A stretch of 64,000 bases of DNA from CAZKBP01 sp964551015. GTDB lineage: Bacteria > Bacteroidota > Bacteroidia > Cytophagales > Microscillaceae. The position numbers and the translations under genes are program-made. The stretch is from positions 124,001 to 188,000 of the forward strand of contig CAZKBP010000006.1 in NCBI GenBank assembly GCA_964551015.1, in the 5' to 3' direction. Shown in pieces: positions 1-8,699 of this stretch. How positions within the stretch are numbered: position 1 is the first letter of the stretch; the number at the start of each line of letters is the position of its first letter. The notes beneath the pieces were generated by a model. That model was not told the origin of the DNA and searched no databases. It saw only the letters and a list, made by a program, of their open reading frames with translations.

Positions 1-1358
1 AACTTGCGCTCTTGTACCGGACGGTCTTCGTAGGCATCAGCTAAGTTGTCGATTTTCAAGAATAAACCCAAGATTTCTTTTTGGAGATTAATGTCAATCT
101 CATTGCGACTTAGCTCGATCAGAATCCGCTTGAATTCCCAAGTAAAAGCATCCACCAAAAAAGTAAAGGAGCCTTCTTTGCGGCTATGGCGATAAATTTC
201 ATTGACATAGCGATTCAAATGGGTACAGCTGGTTTTGATCAGTTCGTGATTAGCCGACTTGATAATATGATGAATAAAGCCACTGTAGTGGAAAATAGCA
301 TTGTAAAGATTGCGGGCTTCCTGATTTTTGAGGCCGTGCTTAATCCCAAAGCGAATCAACGTGTTGAAGCGGATCATGACCACCTCTATCAAATTACCGT
401 CTTGGTACTCAATGGCTTTGCGCCCACATTCCGATAGCTCGTAAGCGCAGAGCGAGGCCAGGTCAAAATCATCATTATCAATGAGCTTGATGTAGGCATT
501 GCCCAACAAACGGAATCCTTTTTGCTCGTAGAAAATACCATCTTTCTCCATTTCTTTGAACTGACCCGTCATGGTCTTAAAGGAGACATCATTGCCAATT
601 CGGTTACTGATTTTGAAAAACTCAGGTGCGTAAACACGCAGATCTTTCTTGATGGCAATATAAGTTTGTATAGAAAGGCTAATCTTATTGATAATATCTC
701 CCTTGGGTTCCTTAAATGACACATATTCCAGGAGGTCATCCATCTGATTGAGCGACTCGAAAAGCTCAAACTGATACTCGGCAATCGTTTCGGGGACATT
801 GAGCAGAGAGAGGCGAGCACGATCTTGCAGGCGGTGAATACGCTCCAAGTTATTATCAGAAATTTTCTCGATAACATTGCTAGTTTTGGTGTAGCGAAGA
901 ATGTACAATACGTAGGGCACCGCCAGCATCAGCGAAACAGGGAGCATCAGATAAGTATTGAAGAGCATTTGAAAGCTGATCTCAGTATCTTGATACTGGT
1001 CTAGCAATTGCAAGAACATATTATGCACTGCCCCGATCACGATGTACCAGACATAAAACAAACTGGTTTTATCGCCGGTGTAAAGGTCAATCAGTTTGGG
1101 GGTACTCTGAGAGGCTACCGAGATCACGATAATGAGGGTACCTAATACCAGACCCAACAGCCCCAGCCAAGCTTCGGGAGCAAAGTCAATGACATTCTTC
1201 GCAAAGATTTGGTTTCCCCAGATTAAATACCAACCCCCTCTGAGAATGAGGTAAATGAGGATAATGGCCGCTAAGGATATTAGAAAAATGACTCCGGTCT
1301 TGTATTTTTTAAAAGATTTGGAGAGGTAAATTCTATGATATAGTAAGTTATTCCACAT
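1..1358 (-). CDS. Partial four-helix membrane protein with large soluble C-terminal part
   Basis: The reading frame is open from an ATG at 1358 down to the left edge of the window, about 452 codons, so the C-terminus is missing. The N-terminus is a short basic stretch, then four hydrophobic segments at roughly residues 22-40, 62-82, 100-118 and 135-152. About 300 residues of mixed polar, mostly helical sequence follow, presumably cytoplasmic. The segment between the second and third helices (SVASQSTPKLIDLYTGDKTS) and the overall layout resemble DUF2254 membrane proteins, whose function is unknown. That resemblance is from memory and weak. The gene is transcribed away from the next gene and no promoter consensus is obvious upstream. 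The coding call is firm; the family is not. Confidence 0.75.
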   Translation of the reverse strand, partial: MWNNLLYHRIYLSKSFKKYKTGVIFLISLAAIILIYLILRGGWYLIWGNQIFAKNVIDFAPEAWLGLLGLVLGTLIIVISVASQSTPKLIDLYTGDKTSLFYVWYIVIGAVHNMFLQLLDQYQDTEISFQMLFNTYLMLPVSLMLAVPYVLYILRYTKTSNVIEKISDNNLERIHRLQDRARLSLLNVPETIAEYQFELFESLNQMDDLLEYVSFKEPKGDIINKISLSIQTYIAIKKDLRVYAPEFFKISNRIGNDVSFKTMTGQFKEMEKDGIFYEQKGFRLLGNAYIKLIDNDDFDLASLCAYELSECGRKAIEYQDGNLIEVVMIRFNTLIRFGIKHGLKNQEARNLYNAIFHYSGFIHHIIKSANHELIKTSCTHLNRYVNEIYRHSRKEGSFTFLVDAFTWEFKRILIELSRNEIDINLQKEILGLFLKIDNLADAYEDRPVQERK

Positions 1359-1596
1359 TTTCCGTATGAATGAACAAGTCTATTCTTTATTTCGGAGCCA
1401 GTCAGTGCTTTTTAAAACGAAGTACTAAAATACAACATTATTTTAATTCGCATAAAAATTATACCTTTTTTCTCTATTCTGGGCGTTTATGAATATAAAT
1501 AAGGTTAAATTTCTGGCTAAACCCATACAGGAAAAGGAAAAGGACATACGGCCAAGTCTTGCCCAAAAAATCCATAACGAACCAAGAAGTTATACC

Positions 1597-2163
1597 ATGC
1601 TAACTCGAGAATTTTTGATCATTTGGATGAGCCTCCTCTTCTGCTGTCTTGGCAGTGCCCGAGCATTGGCTCAGGAAGAAGCGATTCGGAAGATAGAAGA
1701 AAATTATCGTCGTGTAGAGAGGAACATTCTCAATCAAGAATATTATTTGGATGAATATAAAGTCAACGCCACTCGTTTTTCTATTCACCAACCGGGTTAT
1801 TTTCAATACCTCGAGAAATATTATTACAATTTTGGCAACCCGCCCGGCACCTCTAAAATCCCTTTGATTAAAGCCATCATCACCCGCAAAGAACGGGAGG
1901 AAGTCATCTATCTTAAAAAATATATCTACGATGAGCAGGGGCAATTCATATTTTATTCGGAGAGCGAAACCCGCGTCGCCCAAGCACCTCTGGGCGAAAT
2001 CCGTGCTTATTTTCATGAAGAAGAACTGCTACACTGGATGGTAGGCGATCAAGTATCTTCCGCTTCCCAAAATCTAAAAACCCAAGCCAGCGAAATCGTA
2101 AGTCAGGCTCAACACTTGAAAACCAAATTCGCTGAGCATTTAGAAGCTATTCGCTTAGATTGA
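1597..2163 (+). CDS. Hypothetical secreted protein
   Basis: I place the start at the ATG at 1597. It gives an immediate signal peptide (MLTREFLIIWMSLLFCCLG, cleavage probably after ALAQ near residue 26) and a mature protein of about 160 residues. An in-frame ATG 36 codons upstream would add a highly charged leader with no signal character. The mature part is rich in Glu, Lys and Tyr, with predicted helices at both ends (KIEENYRRVERN near the N-terminus; QNLKTQASEIVSQAQHLKTK near the C-terminus) around a probable beta-rich centre. I do not recognise the family. The gene is monocistronic and convergent with the TonB receptor gene; the two share a bidirectional terminator. Confidence 0.7.
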   Translation: MLTREFLIIWMSLLFCCLGSARALAQEEAIRKIEENYRRVERNILNQEYYLDEYKVNATRFSIHQPGYFQYLEKYYYNFGNPPGTSKIPLIKAIITRKEREEVIYLKKYIYDEQGQFIFYSESETRVAQAPLGEIRAYFHEEELLHWMVGDQVSSASQNLKTQASEIVSQAQHLKTKFAEHLEAIRLD

Positions 2164-2203
2164 ATAAGTTGCTGCTTTTGAATGATGGCTGGTTGATATC
2201 ATA

Positions 2204-2241
2204 AAGAAAGCCACTCCATCTGGAGTGGCTTTCTTATTTTG
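2204..2241. terminator. Bidirectional intrinsic terminator between convergent genes
   Basis: A perfect 15-bp inverted repeat, AAGAAAGCCACTCCA at 2204-2218 and its complement at 2221-2235, is followed by a short T-rich stretch. It lies between the stop codons of the rightward secreted protein and the leftward TonB receptor and could serve both. Confidence 0.8.
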
Positions 2242-2279
2242 TTTAGTATAGTTTATAATTTTCGCTTGCTAAACCTTCA

Positions 2280-5200
2280 TTAGTTGAAGATATAGCGGAT
2301 ACCGACTTGCATCTGCCAGCGAGAGCTGTAAGTGCTAGAATCTTGAATTTGGCGATCCCATAGATCATCGTAATCTTGGATTTCCTCGGGGAAATTCAAC
2401 TGATAAGTAGGTGTGAAATCACCGTTGTCAGGATCTACGAAGCCTTGGAACTCGATCAACTCCTCTGCAGAAAAGCCAGTGCTGTAGCGACGTCCCCAAT
2501 CTTTGTTGAGTAAGTTGGTAAAGTTGAAAATATCTAAGCTAAGTTGTAGCGTGTGCGTGTTTTCGCCCACTTTGATATATACATCTTGTAAGAATCGTAG
2601 ATCAAGCACGTGCTCAAAAGGAGAACGAGCCGCGTTACGCTCGGCATACTTGCCACGACGTGTGCTTAGATAAGGGTCTTCCTCGATGAAGCGATTAAAA
2701 CGAATCCACTGCTGTTCGGGGGTTTCGTCTCCATCCTGTACAAAGACAATGTCTTCCTGAGTACGAGGTACAAAGAGCAAAGAGTTATCACCAGAACCAT
2801 CACCTACCATAGAGAAGCTGTTGTCAATCGTGTAAGAATAAGGACGGCCAGAAACTCCGGTGTAGATCAAAGAAACCGTAGAAGCCAGATACTTCGCGTA
2901 GTCAATACGATAAGAAACCGAAGCCAAGATACGGTGTCCTAGGGAGAAATCAGACTCACTAAGGTCTAGATTGTTAGCCCCGTTAACCCCTTCATTGAAG
3001 GCCCAGATGGAGTTCAACTGAGAGGAAGTACCATCATTGATGGCAAAAGAACGACCGTAAGTATAAGCTACGTTAAAGTCCAATCCGTTGTCAAAAGGCT
3101 TTTGTACCTGTGCTGTCAAATTGTAGGAATAACCTCGATCGGCATTGCGTAGTACGTGTACCGCCGAGTAATCGGGGTCAATCCGTGCGTCGTCGTACAC
3201 AAAGATCGGACGATTATCTCCTCCCTCGATGGGTGAGTCTAAGCGTTGGTTTGGAGGAAGTAGGTTCGCATTGAATACCAGTACGTTGTTGATGTTTTTG
3301 GTATAAAGTGCTTCTAAGGTCAAGACCATACCCCAAGGCAACTGCTGGTCTACCGCTACACTAGAACGGAATACCTGAGGATAGCGATAGTCATCTTGGA
3401 AAATCTCCAAACGACCCGAAGGAATCAACTCACGAGTAGGATCAAAGTCTCTTACCGTTAAGCCATTCTGAGGATTAGGCACGAAAGGAATGTTATTGCC
3501 ATTGGCTAAAGTAGTTCCTTCTTGGTTAGAATCTACAAAACCAACGTTCACCCCGTTGTTGTTGAATACACCACCGGGCCATACGAAAGGTACACGACCC
3601 GTAAATACACCCAAACCACCACGAATCTGTGTAGTCTGATCACCCTTCACGTCCCAGTTAAAACCAAAACGAGGAGAGAAGTAAAGCTGAGGGTCTGGAG
3701 CCTCACCGGGGCGAGCGCCGTTTAGATCATAAATTTCCTCAATAGCAGGGATCGTAGTAACTAAAGCGGCCGCATCAAAAGCAGGATCATCCGTGATTAC
3801 TGGGATATCAAAGCGCAAACCTCCAGTCAATTTCAATCGTGGAGAGATTTGCCATTCGTCCTGAATATAGAAGCCTAACTGGAAGGCGTTAAATTCAGCG
3901 ATCGCATTGGTACCATCACCCGCGATGTCATCATTGCCATCGGCCAGAGAGAATCCACGACGGAAGCGGCGAGGAGCTACAGGAGAAGGTTGACCATTCA
4001 CAGCCGCATTAGCCGCCGCGAAGAAATCGTTCAGGCTGTTGTATTCATAAGAACCAAAGTTACGAGCAATGAAAAGGTTACCAATGGAGTAAAACTCGTT
4101 GTGTGTACCCACCGTGATGGTGTGCTTCCCTTTGAACCAGTTAAAATTATTGGTAATCGTAAAAATATCCTGCTCCAAGAGGTTGGCCGTAGAGAACTGC
4201 TCAGGGCCAAGGAAGATACTACCGTTCCCGTTACGGATGGATACCGCAGGGAAAGGATTGCCCGCAAAACCACGGTCATCTTCTACCCTTGTGTAACCCA
4301 AGATCAACTTGTTGGCAAAATCATTACCAAAAGAGCTCTTCAGCTCCAATGCCACGGAGTGCGTTTGGCTGGGGAATACCTCCGAGTTGTTCTCAAAGTT
4401 GATATTTCTACCACTACCAAATCCATCCGTATTTTCTGCATTCACATAACTGTAACGAGCAGAGAGTTTGTGGTTCTGGTTGATGTTCCAGTCTAATTTA
4501 AAAAGATATTTCTCACTTTCTAAGGTAGATGCATTATTGCGGAAGCCACCCGTAGAATAATTAAAGTTGTTCTGCAAGAAATCGCTTAGCACTGTAGTGG
4601 CACTGTCTAAGGGAACATCACCTGTGTAGTTGGATTCTACAAAGGGACTAGGTGTTTCGTTACGCTGAATTTCTACATTGGCAAAGAAGAACAACTTATT
4701 TTTGATGATCGGACCACCCAAGCGGAATCCATACAAATCATTGTTGAACTCAGGCAGTTTTTCACGCTCTACGTCATCAAACTCGGTTGGCGTTTTACCA
4801 GCCGTGTTCTCATTACGGAAAAAGTAATAAGCAGAACCCTGAAATTTGTTAGTACCACTGCGGGTAACCACGTTGACACCACCTCCGGTAAATCCACCTT
4901 GAGTTACATCATAAGGAGCCAACAGAATCTCAAACTGCTCAATGGCATCAATACTAATCGGAGATACGCCCGTCTGACCACCGTTGGTTCCCTGAGCAGA
5001 TAGACCAAACACGTCATTATTAACGGCTCCGTCTACGAAGATAGAGTTGTAGCGGTTATTCTGACCCGCAATGGAGATAGCAGGACCATCATCATCGCTG
5101 TTGTCTACGTAAGCCTGGGGAGTCAGTCGGATAAAGTCAGCCAGATCTCGCGAAGCTGTAACGGTCGTATTGATCCGTTGTTCGTTGATATTGGTCTGTG

Positions 5201-5609
5201 TTCCCGTACGGTTTCCATCAAAGATATCATCTCTACGTGCTTCGATGGTAATGGCCTCAAGTTCGGTTGATTCTTCTTTCAAAGACACATCGATGGCTTG
5301 AATCTGACCTAATTTAAGATAAATACCAGTCTGCTCGTAGTTTTGATAACCGACGAAGCTAACGGTCACTTTGTAAGGACCACCCACGTTCATATTTCGG
5401 ATATTGAAAATACCTTCCGCGTTGGTAGTAGTCCCGAATTGGGCACCAGTAGGCTCGTGCAAAGCCACGACGGTGGCACCGGGCAGGACTTCTCCAAGTT
5501 CGGTTCTGATAATCCCTCTCATTCCAGAGGTAGTAGAACCCTGCGCAAAAACTTGCTGAACAGAGAAGCCCATTACCGTAATCAAAAGTAATAGTAAATG
5601 CTTTTTCAT
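2280..5609 (-). CDS. TonB-dependent outer-membrane receptor, Oar-like
   Basis: The start is taken at the ATG at 5609, which opens a clean signal peptide (MKKHLLLLLITVMGFSVQQ, ending VFAQ); an upstream alternative adds 12 residues before it. The mature protein is about 1,085 residues. It begins with a carboxypeptidase-regulatory-like beta-sandwich (about residues 28-110, with GEVLPGATVVALHEPTGAQF and YKVTVSFVGYQNY), then a plug domain and a long C-terminal barrel. A plug whose strand reads FTGGGVNVVTRSGTNKFQGS, and the large size, fit the Oar-like branch of TonB receptors rather than the SusC branch, and there is no SusD partner next to it. The barrel ends with an aromatic-rich strand (WQMQVGIRYIFN). 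Substrate is unknown: no enzyme or lipoprotein gene adjoins it. A -7 promoter element lies 34 bases upstream of the start. Confidence 0.93.
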   Translation of the reverse strand: MKKHLLLLLITVMGFSVQQVFAQGSTTSGMRGIIRTELGEVLPGATVVALHEPTGAQFGTTTNAEGIFNIRNMNVGGPYKVTVSFVGYQNYEQTGIYLKLGQIQAIDVSLKEESTELEAITIEARRDDIFDGNRTGTQTNINEQRINTTVTASRDLADFIRLTPQAYVDNSDDDGPAISIAGQNNRYNSIFVDGAVNNDVFGLSAQGTNGGQTGVSPISIDAIEQFEILLAPYDVTQGGFTGGGVNVVTRSGTNKFQGSAYYFFRNENTAGKTPTEFDDVEREKLPEFNNDLYGFRLGGPIIKNKLFFFANVEIQRNETPSPFVESNYTGDVPLDSATTVLSDFLQNNFNYSTGGFRNNASTLESEKYLFKLDWNINQNHKLSARYSYVNAENTDGFGSGRNINFENNSEVFPSQTHSVALELKSSFGNDFANKLILGYTRVEDDRGFAGNPFPAVSIRNGNGSIFLGPEQFSTANLLEQDIFTITNNFNWFKGKHTITVGTHNEFYSIGNLFIARNFGSYEYNSLNDFFAAANAAVNGQPSPVAPRRFRRGFSLADGNDDIAGDGTNAIAEFNAFQLGFYIQDEWQISPRLKLTGGLRFDIPVITDDPAFDAAALVTTIPAIEEIYDLNGARPGEAPDPQLYFSPRFGFNWDVKGDQTTQIRGGLGVFTGRVPFVWPGGVFNNNGVNVGFVDSNQEGTTLANGNNIPFVPNPQNGLTVRDFDPTRELIPSGRLEIFQDDYRYPQVFRSSVAVDQQLPWGMVLTLEALYTKNINNVLVFNANLLPPNQRLDSPIEGGDNRPIFVYDDARIDPDYSAVHVLRNADRGYSYNLTAQVQKPFDNGLDFNVAYTYGRSFAINDGTSSQLNSIWAFNEGVNGANNLDLSESDFSLGHRILASVSYRIDYAKYLASTVSLIYTGVSGRPYSYTIDNSFSMVGDGSGDNSLLFVPRTQEDIVFVQDGDETPEQQWIRFNRFIEEDPYLSTRRGKYAERNAARSPFEHVLDLRFLQDVYIKVGENTHTLQLSLDIFNFTNLLNKDWGRRYSTGFSAEELIEFQGFVDPDNGDFTPTYQLNFPEEIQDYDDLWDRQIQDSSTYSSRWQMQVGIRYIFN

Positions 5610-6091
5610 ATGGAAAAAAAATTTGTTTTGGAATTTTGCAAGCAAAGCTAGGTTTTTTGTATTTTTCTGATGTGCAGCTTGGGTTTAAATAATTGTTAAG
5701 GAATCCTTTTCTAAGGATTAATTTGTCATTTTAAGAAGCTACTTTTTCATATAAAGAAGATTAATTGGCTAAGAACCTGTCAGGGAAGTAGAGCTAAAAC
5801 CGATCATTCATCGGTAAATTGATGTGAATGAATAAGTTTTTTCAGCGAAAAATCCTGTAATCTAACAAGAATCAAGGGTTATTCTTTTGTTTTACAGAAT
5901 ATTAGCAAAGCAGAGCAGAAACTATTCACCCTAAGCACACGTCCTCACTACGCAGCAAAGACACTCGAGGAGGATTCCCGAAAATAAAGAGCCTGACCAT
6001 GAAATATTCTGCAACAAAAGCACGACCCAATGAGTTATATTGAATTGAACTAGTTGATTGAATTTGTACTTTTCTAATATTACCCCTCAAA
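5610..6091. other. Divergent intergenic region between TonB receptor and MFS genes
   Basis: About 480 bases with no supported gene. It must contain both divergent promoters. A -7 element for the receptor is visible at its left end; no convincing element was found for the exporter. The middle is AT-rich without clear repeats. Confidence 0.5.
5643..5650 (-). promoter_or_regulatory. Probable -7 promoter element for the TonB receptor gene
   Basis: On the minus strand this reads TAGCTTTG, an exact match to the Bacteroidota -7 consensus TAnnTTTG, 34 bases upstream of the chosen ATG. No good -33 TTG is seen at the usual distance, so the call rests on one half-site and position. Confidence 0.4.
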
Positions 6092-7318
6092 ATGAACGCC
6101 ATCAAGCCACCCCTCTGGACCAAAGATTTCATATTGATGACCTTCACGAACCTCTTTATGTCGGCGGGTTCGTTTCTGCTCATTCCTGTTTTGCCCATTT
6201 ACGCAAGAGAAGTATTTGATGCCAGCGAATCAGAAATCGGTTATATTATCGGTATTTATACCCTCTCTGCCTTATTCCTCAGACCCGTAGTTGGGGTGGC
6301 TCTGGATACCATTGGGCGTAAGCCAACTTATTTGGTTGGGTTAGTACTTTTCGTGGTTTTCATGCCTTTTTATGCGTGGGCTTCCAGTTTACTGCTTCTT
6401 TTTGCGATTCGTTTTTTACACGGGCTTACTTGGGGAGCCGTGACCACGGGTGGCAGTACCATTGCCTCGGATATCGTGCCCATGGAGCGTAGAGGGGAAG
6501 GCATTGGTTATTTTGGCATGTCTTTTACGGTGGCCATGGCGATCGGCCCGGTATTAGGTCTGGGCTTAGTCCAACACGTGGATTATCAATCCTTATTCTA
6601 TATTGCTAGCTTGGTGGTGGCGGCTACTTTCGTGATCGCTACTTTCGTGAAATATCCACAAATCGTCAATGCCAAGCGCGCCAGACGTGGGCTGAGTTTG
6701 GATATGATTGTCGACCAAAGGGTGTTACCTGCTTCTACCATTGCCCTGTTTTGTTCGGGTGTTTACGGGGGTTTAATTTCTTTTATCACGCTCTTTATGG
6801 AAGAATCCGGGATTCAAACGGGGATTGCCCTGCTGGACAGTGGAGCGGTTTTTTTCGTGGCTTATGCCATTGGGCTGACCTCCATCCGACCCATTGCAGG
6901 AGTGCAAATGGATCGCCACGGCCCCGCCCGTGTCATGGGTTTTGGTTTTGTAGTACTGATGATTAGTGTATTGGCTCTGGCTTCTACCCGTGAAATTATT
7001 AGTTTCTTTATTGCTTCGCTGACGGCTGGGATTGGTATGGGCGTGATTTTGCCCACGACCATCACGATGGTGGTCAACTTGGTTGAGCCAGAGCGTAGAG
7101 GGGTGGCTAACTCGACCTTCTTCTCGGCCGTGGACATTGGGGTAGGCTTGGGTACGATTTTGCTGGGCATGATTGCTTCGGCCACTTCGGTTACTTTTAT
7201 GTACTATGTTTGTGGAGGAATCGTAGCCATTCCCTTGCTACTGTTTTTTACTTTTGTTTTAAAAGATTACAATCAAAAATTAGCCAAGATTCGGGAAGAG
7301 CTTCAAATGCGTGTTTAG
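6092..7318 (+). CDS. Major facilitator superfamily transporter
   Basis: This 408-residue polytopic protein has about twelve hydrophobic segments and the size of a two-lobe MFS transporter. The loop between helices 2 and 3 carries the classic motif A (GVALDTIGRKP, with D72, G75, R76 and K77), and a second, degenerate copy (GVQMDRHGPARVMG) lies between helices 8 and 9, as expected from the internal repeat. Helix 5 holds GMSFTVAMAIGPVLGLGL, similar to the motif C of drug/H+ antiporters. It probably exports a small molecule by proton antiport in the inner membrane, but the substrate cannot be read from the sequence or from its neighbours. It stands alone between two long intergenic regions. Confidence 0.92.
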   Translation: MNAIKPPLWTKDFILMTFTNLFMSAGSFLLIPVLPIYAREVFDASESEIGYIIGIYTLSALFLRPVVGVALDTIGRKPTYLVGLVLFVVFMPFYAWASSLLLLFAIRFLHGLTWGAVTTGGSTIASDIVPMERRGEGIGYFGMSFTVAMAIGPVLGLGLVQHVDYQSLFYIASLVVAATFVIATFVKYPQIVNAKRARRGLSLDMIVDQRVLPASTIALFCSGVYGGLISFITLFMEESGIQTGIALLDSGAVFFVAYAIGLTSIRPIAGVQMDRHGPARVMGFGFVVLMISVLALASTREIISFFIASLTAGIGMGVILPTTITMVVNLVEPERRGVANSTFFSAVDIGVGLGTILLGMIASATSVTFMYYVCGGIVAIPLLLFFTFVLKDYNQKLAKIREELQMRV

Positions 7319-7784
7319 CTTGCAAGCTGTAGAGTAATAACTCATCTTATTCACTTCTAGAATCACCTGACCCTGCGCATAAGTTTTTTTTTGACCAGCT
7401 TACCAGAAACTCCAGTCTCACAGGCGAGAGGCATTCCCTTCCATGTGACTTTGGAAGCATGTAGATCGACATATCCAAAAAGCCCAAAATCACATCGCTA
7501 GTTTTCAAATTTTGTAGAATCCTCTCCTTCCCCTTGGCTCCTTGCGTGGGCACTTGAAGCACTTCTCCCAGAAAAATACTAATCTTACTTAGTAAAGTTT
7601 TAATCTATATTAAGTTCCTGTTAAAAAATGGCTGAAATTTGAATAAGTAAGAATAACGTGTTAAATAACAACTTATTGAAAATATTGATTTGTATCGCTT
7701 GCCTCCAGAAAACAGCATGTAAAACCTATATTTTTTCGATAAAAACCAAATTAAAAATCGTTTTTTAACTTAAACTCAGCATTC
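7319..7784. other. Intergenic region, no gene supported
   Basis: About 466 bases between two rightward genes. It starts with the 12-bp palindrome AGCTTGCAAGCT overlapping the exporter stop codon (7317-7328) and contains a 6-bp hairpin around CTTCCA/TGGAAG near 7440-7460. Short open frames are present but have no recognisable product. Promoter signals for the methyltransferase must lie at the right end; none is clear. Confidence 0.4.
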
Positions 7785-8537
7785 ATGAAAGAGATGAATC
7801 AGACCAAAACATTGAATTACGAAGTAGAACTCCCTGACGCCAAGAGCCTAACTCAAGGCGAGGAATTCTTTTTCTTCAGACAAGAAGGTGAAGAAAAAAA
7901 GATGAAACTTCACGATTACGAAGATATCTATCAAGTGCCTTTTTTGTACGAAAAAGTACTTTACGATTTGCTCAAATGTAATACGCCCAACGCAATCAGT
8001 GATTTACTAGAGCAGGCCATAGAAAAAAGCAATCAAAAGCCCGAAGATATGAAAGTACTAGAATTGGGTGCTGGTTCTGGTATTTTTGGAGAACATCTCA
8101 AAAATATGGGCTTTGGGTACGTAGCTGGCCTAGATATTTATGAAGTAGCCAAGGAAGCGGCCTACCGCGATCGCCCTGACCTCTATGACCATTATTATGT
8201 GGATGATCTGACTGACCTCAAGCCAGCATCAATCAAAGATATTGAAGAGAAAAAATACGACGTAGTGGCGGTGGCCTCTGCTACTGGTTGGGGAAATCAT
8301 ATTCCAACCAAGGGTTTTGAGAATGCCTTTCAATTATTGCCAGAGGACGGACTATTCGTTTATCACGTCAAAAGAGATGACCAGGACCCCGAATGTGTGG
8401 ACCTTTGTAACTGGATTGATGAGAAAATCGAGAAAGGCCATTTGGAAGTAAAAGCCGAAGATAAATGCTTCCACCGCTATTCTCTCGAGAACGAACCCAT
8501 CTATTACGATGTGATCATTGGGCAAAAGTCTAATTAG
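7785..8537 (+). CDS. Class I SAM-dependent methyltransferase
   Basis: A 250-residue protein with a Rossmann-type methyltransferase core beginning near residue 88. Motif I is VLELGAGSGIFGEHL (91-105), followed by the acidic residue that binds the SAM ribose (D117 in GLDIYE). A motif-IV-like stretch, YDVVAVASATGW, is atypical because it lacks the usual Asp/Asn-Pro-Pro, so this is unlikely to be an amino-DNA methylase. About 85 residues precede the core; they are acidic and charged and may form a lid or substrate domain. The general layout recalls small-molecule or protein methyltransferases of the WBSCR27-like group, but the substrate is unknown. An ATG three codons in is an equally good start. 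Confidence 0.85.
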   Translation: MKEMNQTKTLNYEVELPDAKSLTQGEEFFFFRQEGEEKKMKLHDYEDIYQVPFLYEKVLYDLLKCNTPNAISDLLEQAIEKSNQKPEDMKVLELGAGSGIFGEHLKNMGFGYVAGLDIYEVAKEAAYRDRPDLYDHYYVDDLTDLKPASIKDIEEKKYDVVAVASATGWGNHIPTKGFENAFQLLPEDGLFVYHVKRDDQDPECVDLCNWIDEKIEKGHLEVKAEDKCFHRYSLENEPIYYDVIIGQKSN

Positions 8538-8588
8538 AGATTTTTTGATGTATGACCTAGGATGTACAAAATAATACAATGTTCTTTT

Positions 8589-8634
8589 GGAGATGGCTCG
8601 AGTTCTATTCTGAAATAAAACCCGAGCTGTCTCT
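8589..8634. terminator. Imperfect hairpin after methyltransferase gene
   Basis: GGAGATGGCTCGAGTT at 8589-8604 pairs imperfectly (mostly G-U compatible mismatches) with AACCCGAGCTGTCTCT at 8619-8634. It could end the methyltransferase transcript, although the following T-run is short. The left arm recurs near 48,762. Confidence 0.45.
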
Positions 8635-8650
8635 TATCTTCAACTAGACC

Positions 8651-8688
8651 AAAAAAGAAACCCCGAGTTTTAGACTCGCCTCAGTTTC
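8651..8688 (-). terminator. Intrinsic terminator of the dacB-type gene
   Basis: On the minus strand a GC-containing hairpin closed by GAAAC/GTTTC, with the inner stem GAGT/ACTC, is followed by six T residues. It lies just after the stop of the leftward carboxypeptidase gene. Confidence 0.65.
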
Positions 8689-8699
8689 TCCCTCCTGTC

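Noticed and set aside
3990..4496. Rightward 168-codon open frame
   Set aside because: Antisense shadow inside the barrel region of the first TonB receptor gene.
5926..6198. Leftward open frame of 90 codons overlapping the MFS start
   Set aside because: It overlaps the clear transporter N-terminus, has no recognisable features and starts inside a real gene.
7347..7562. 71-codon leftward open frame in the gap after the MFS gene
   Set aside because: No recognisable product, no promoter, and skewed composition; more likely chance.
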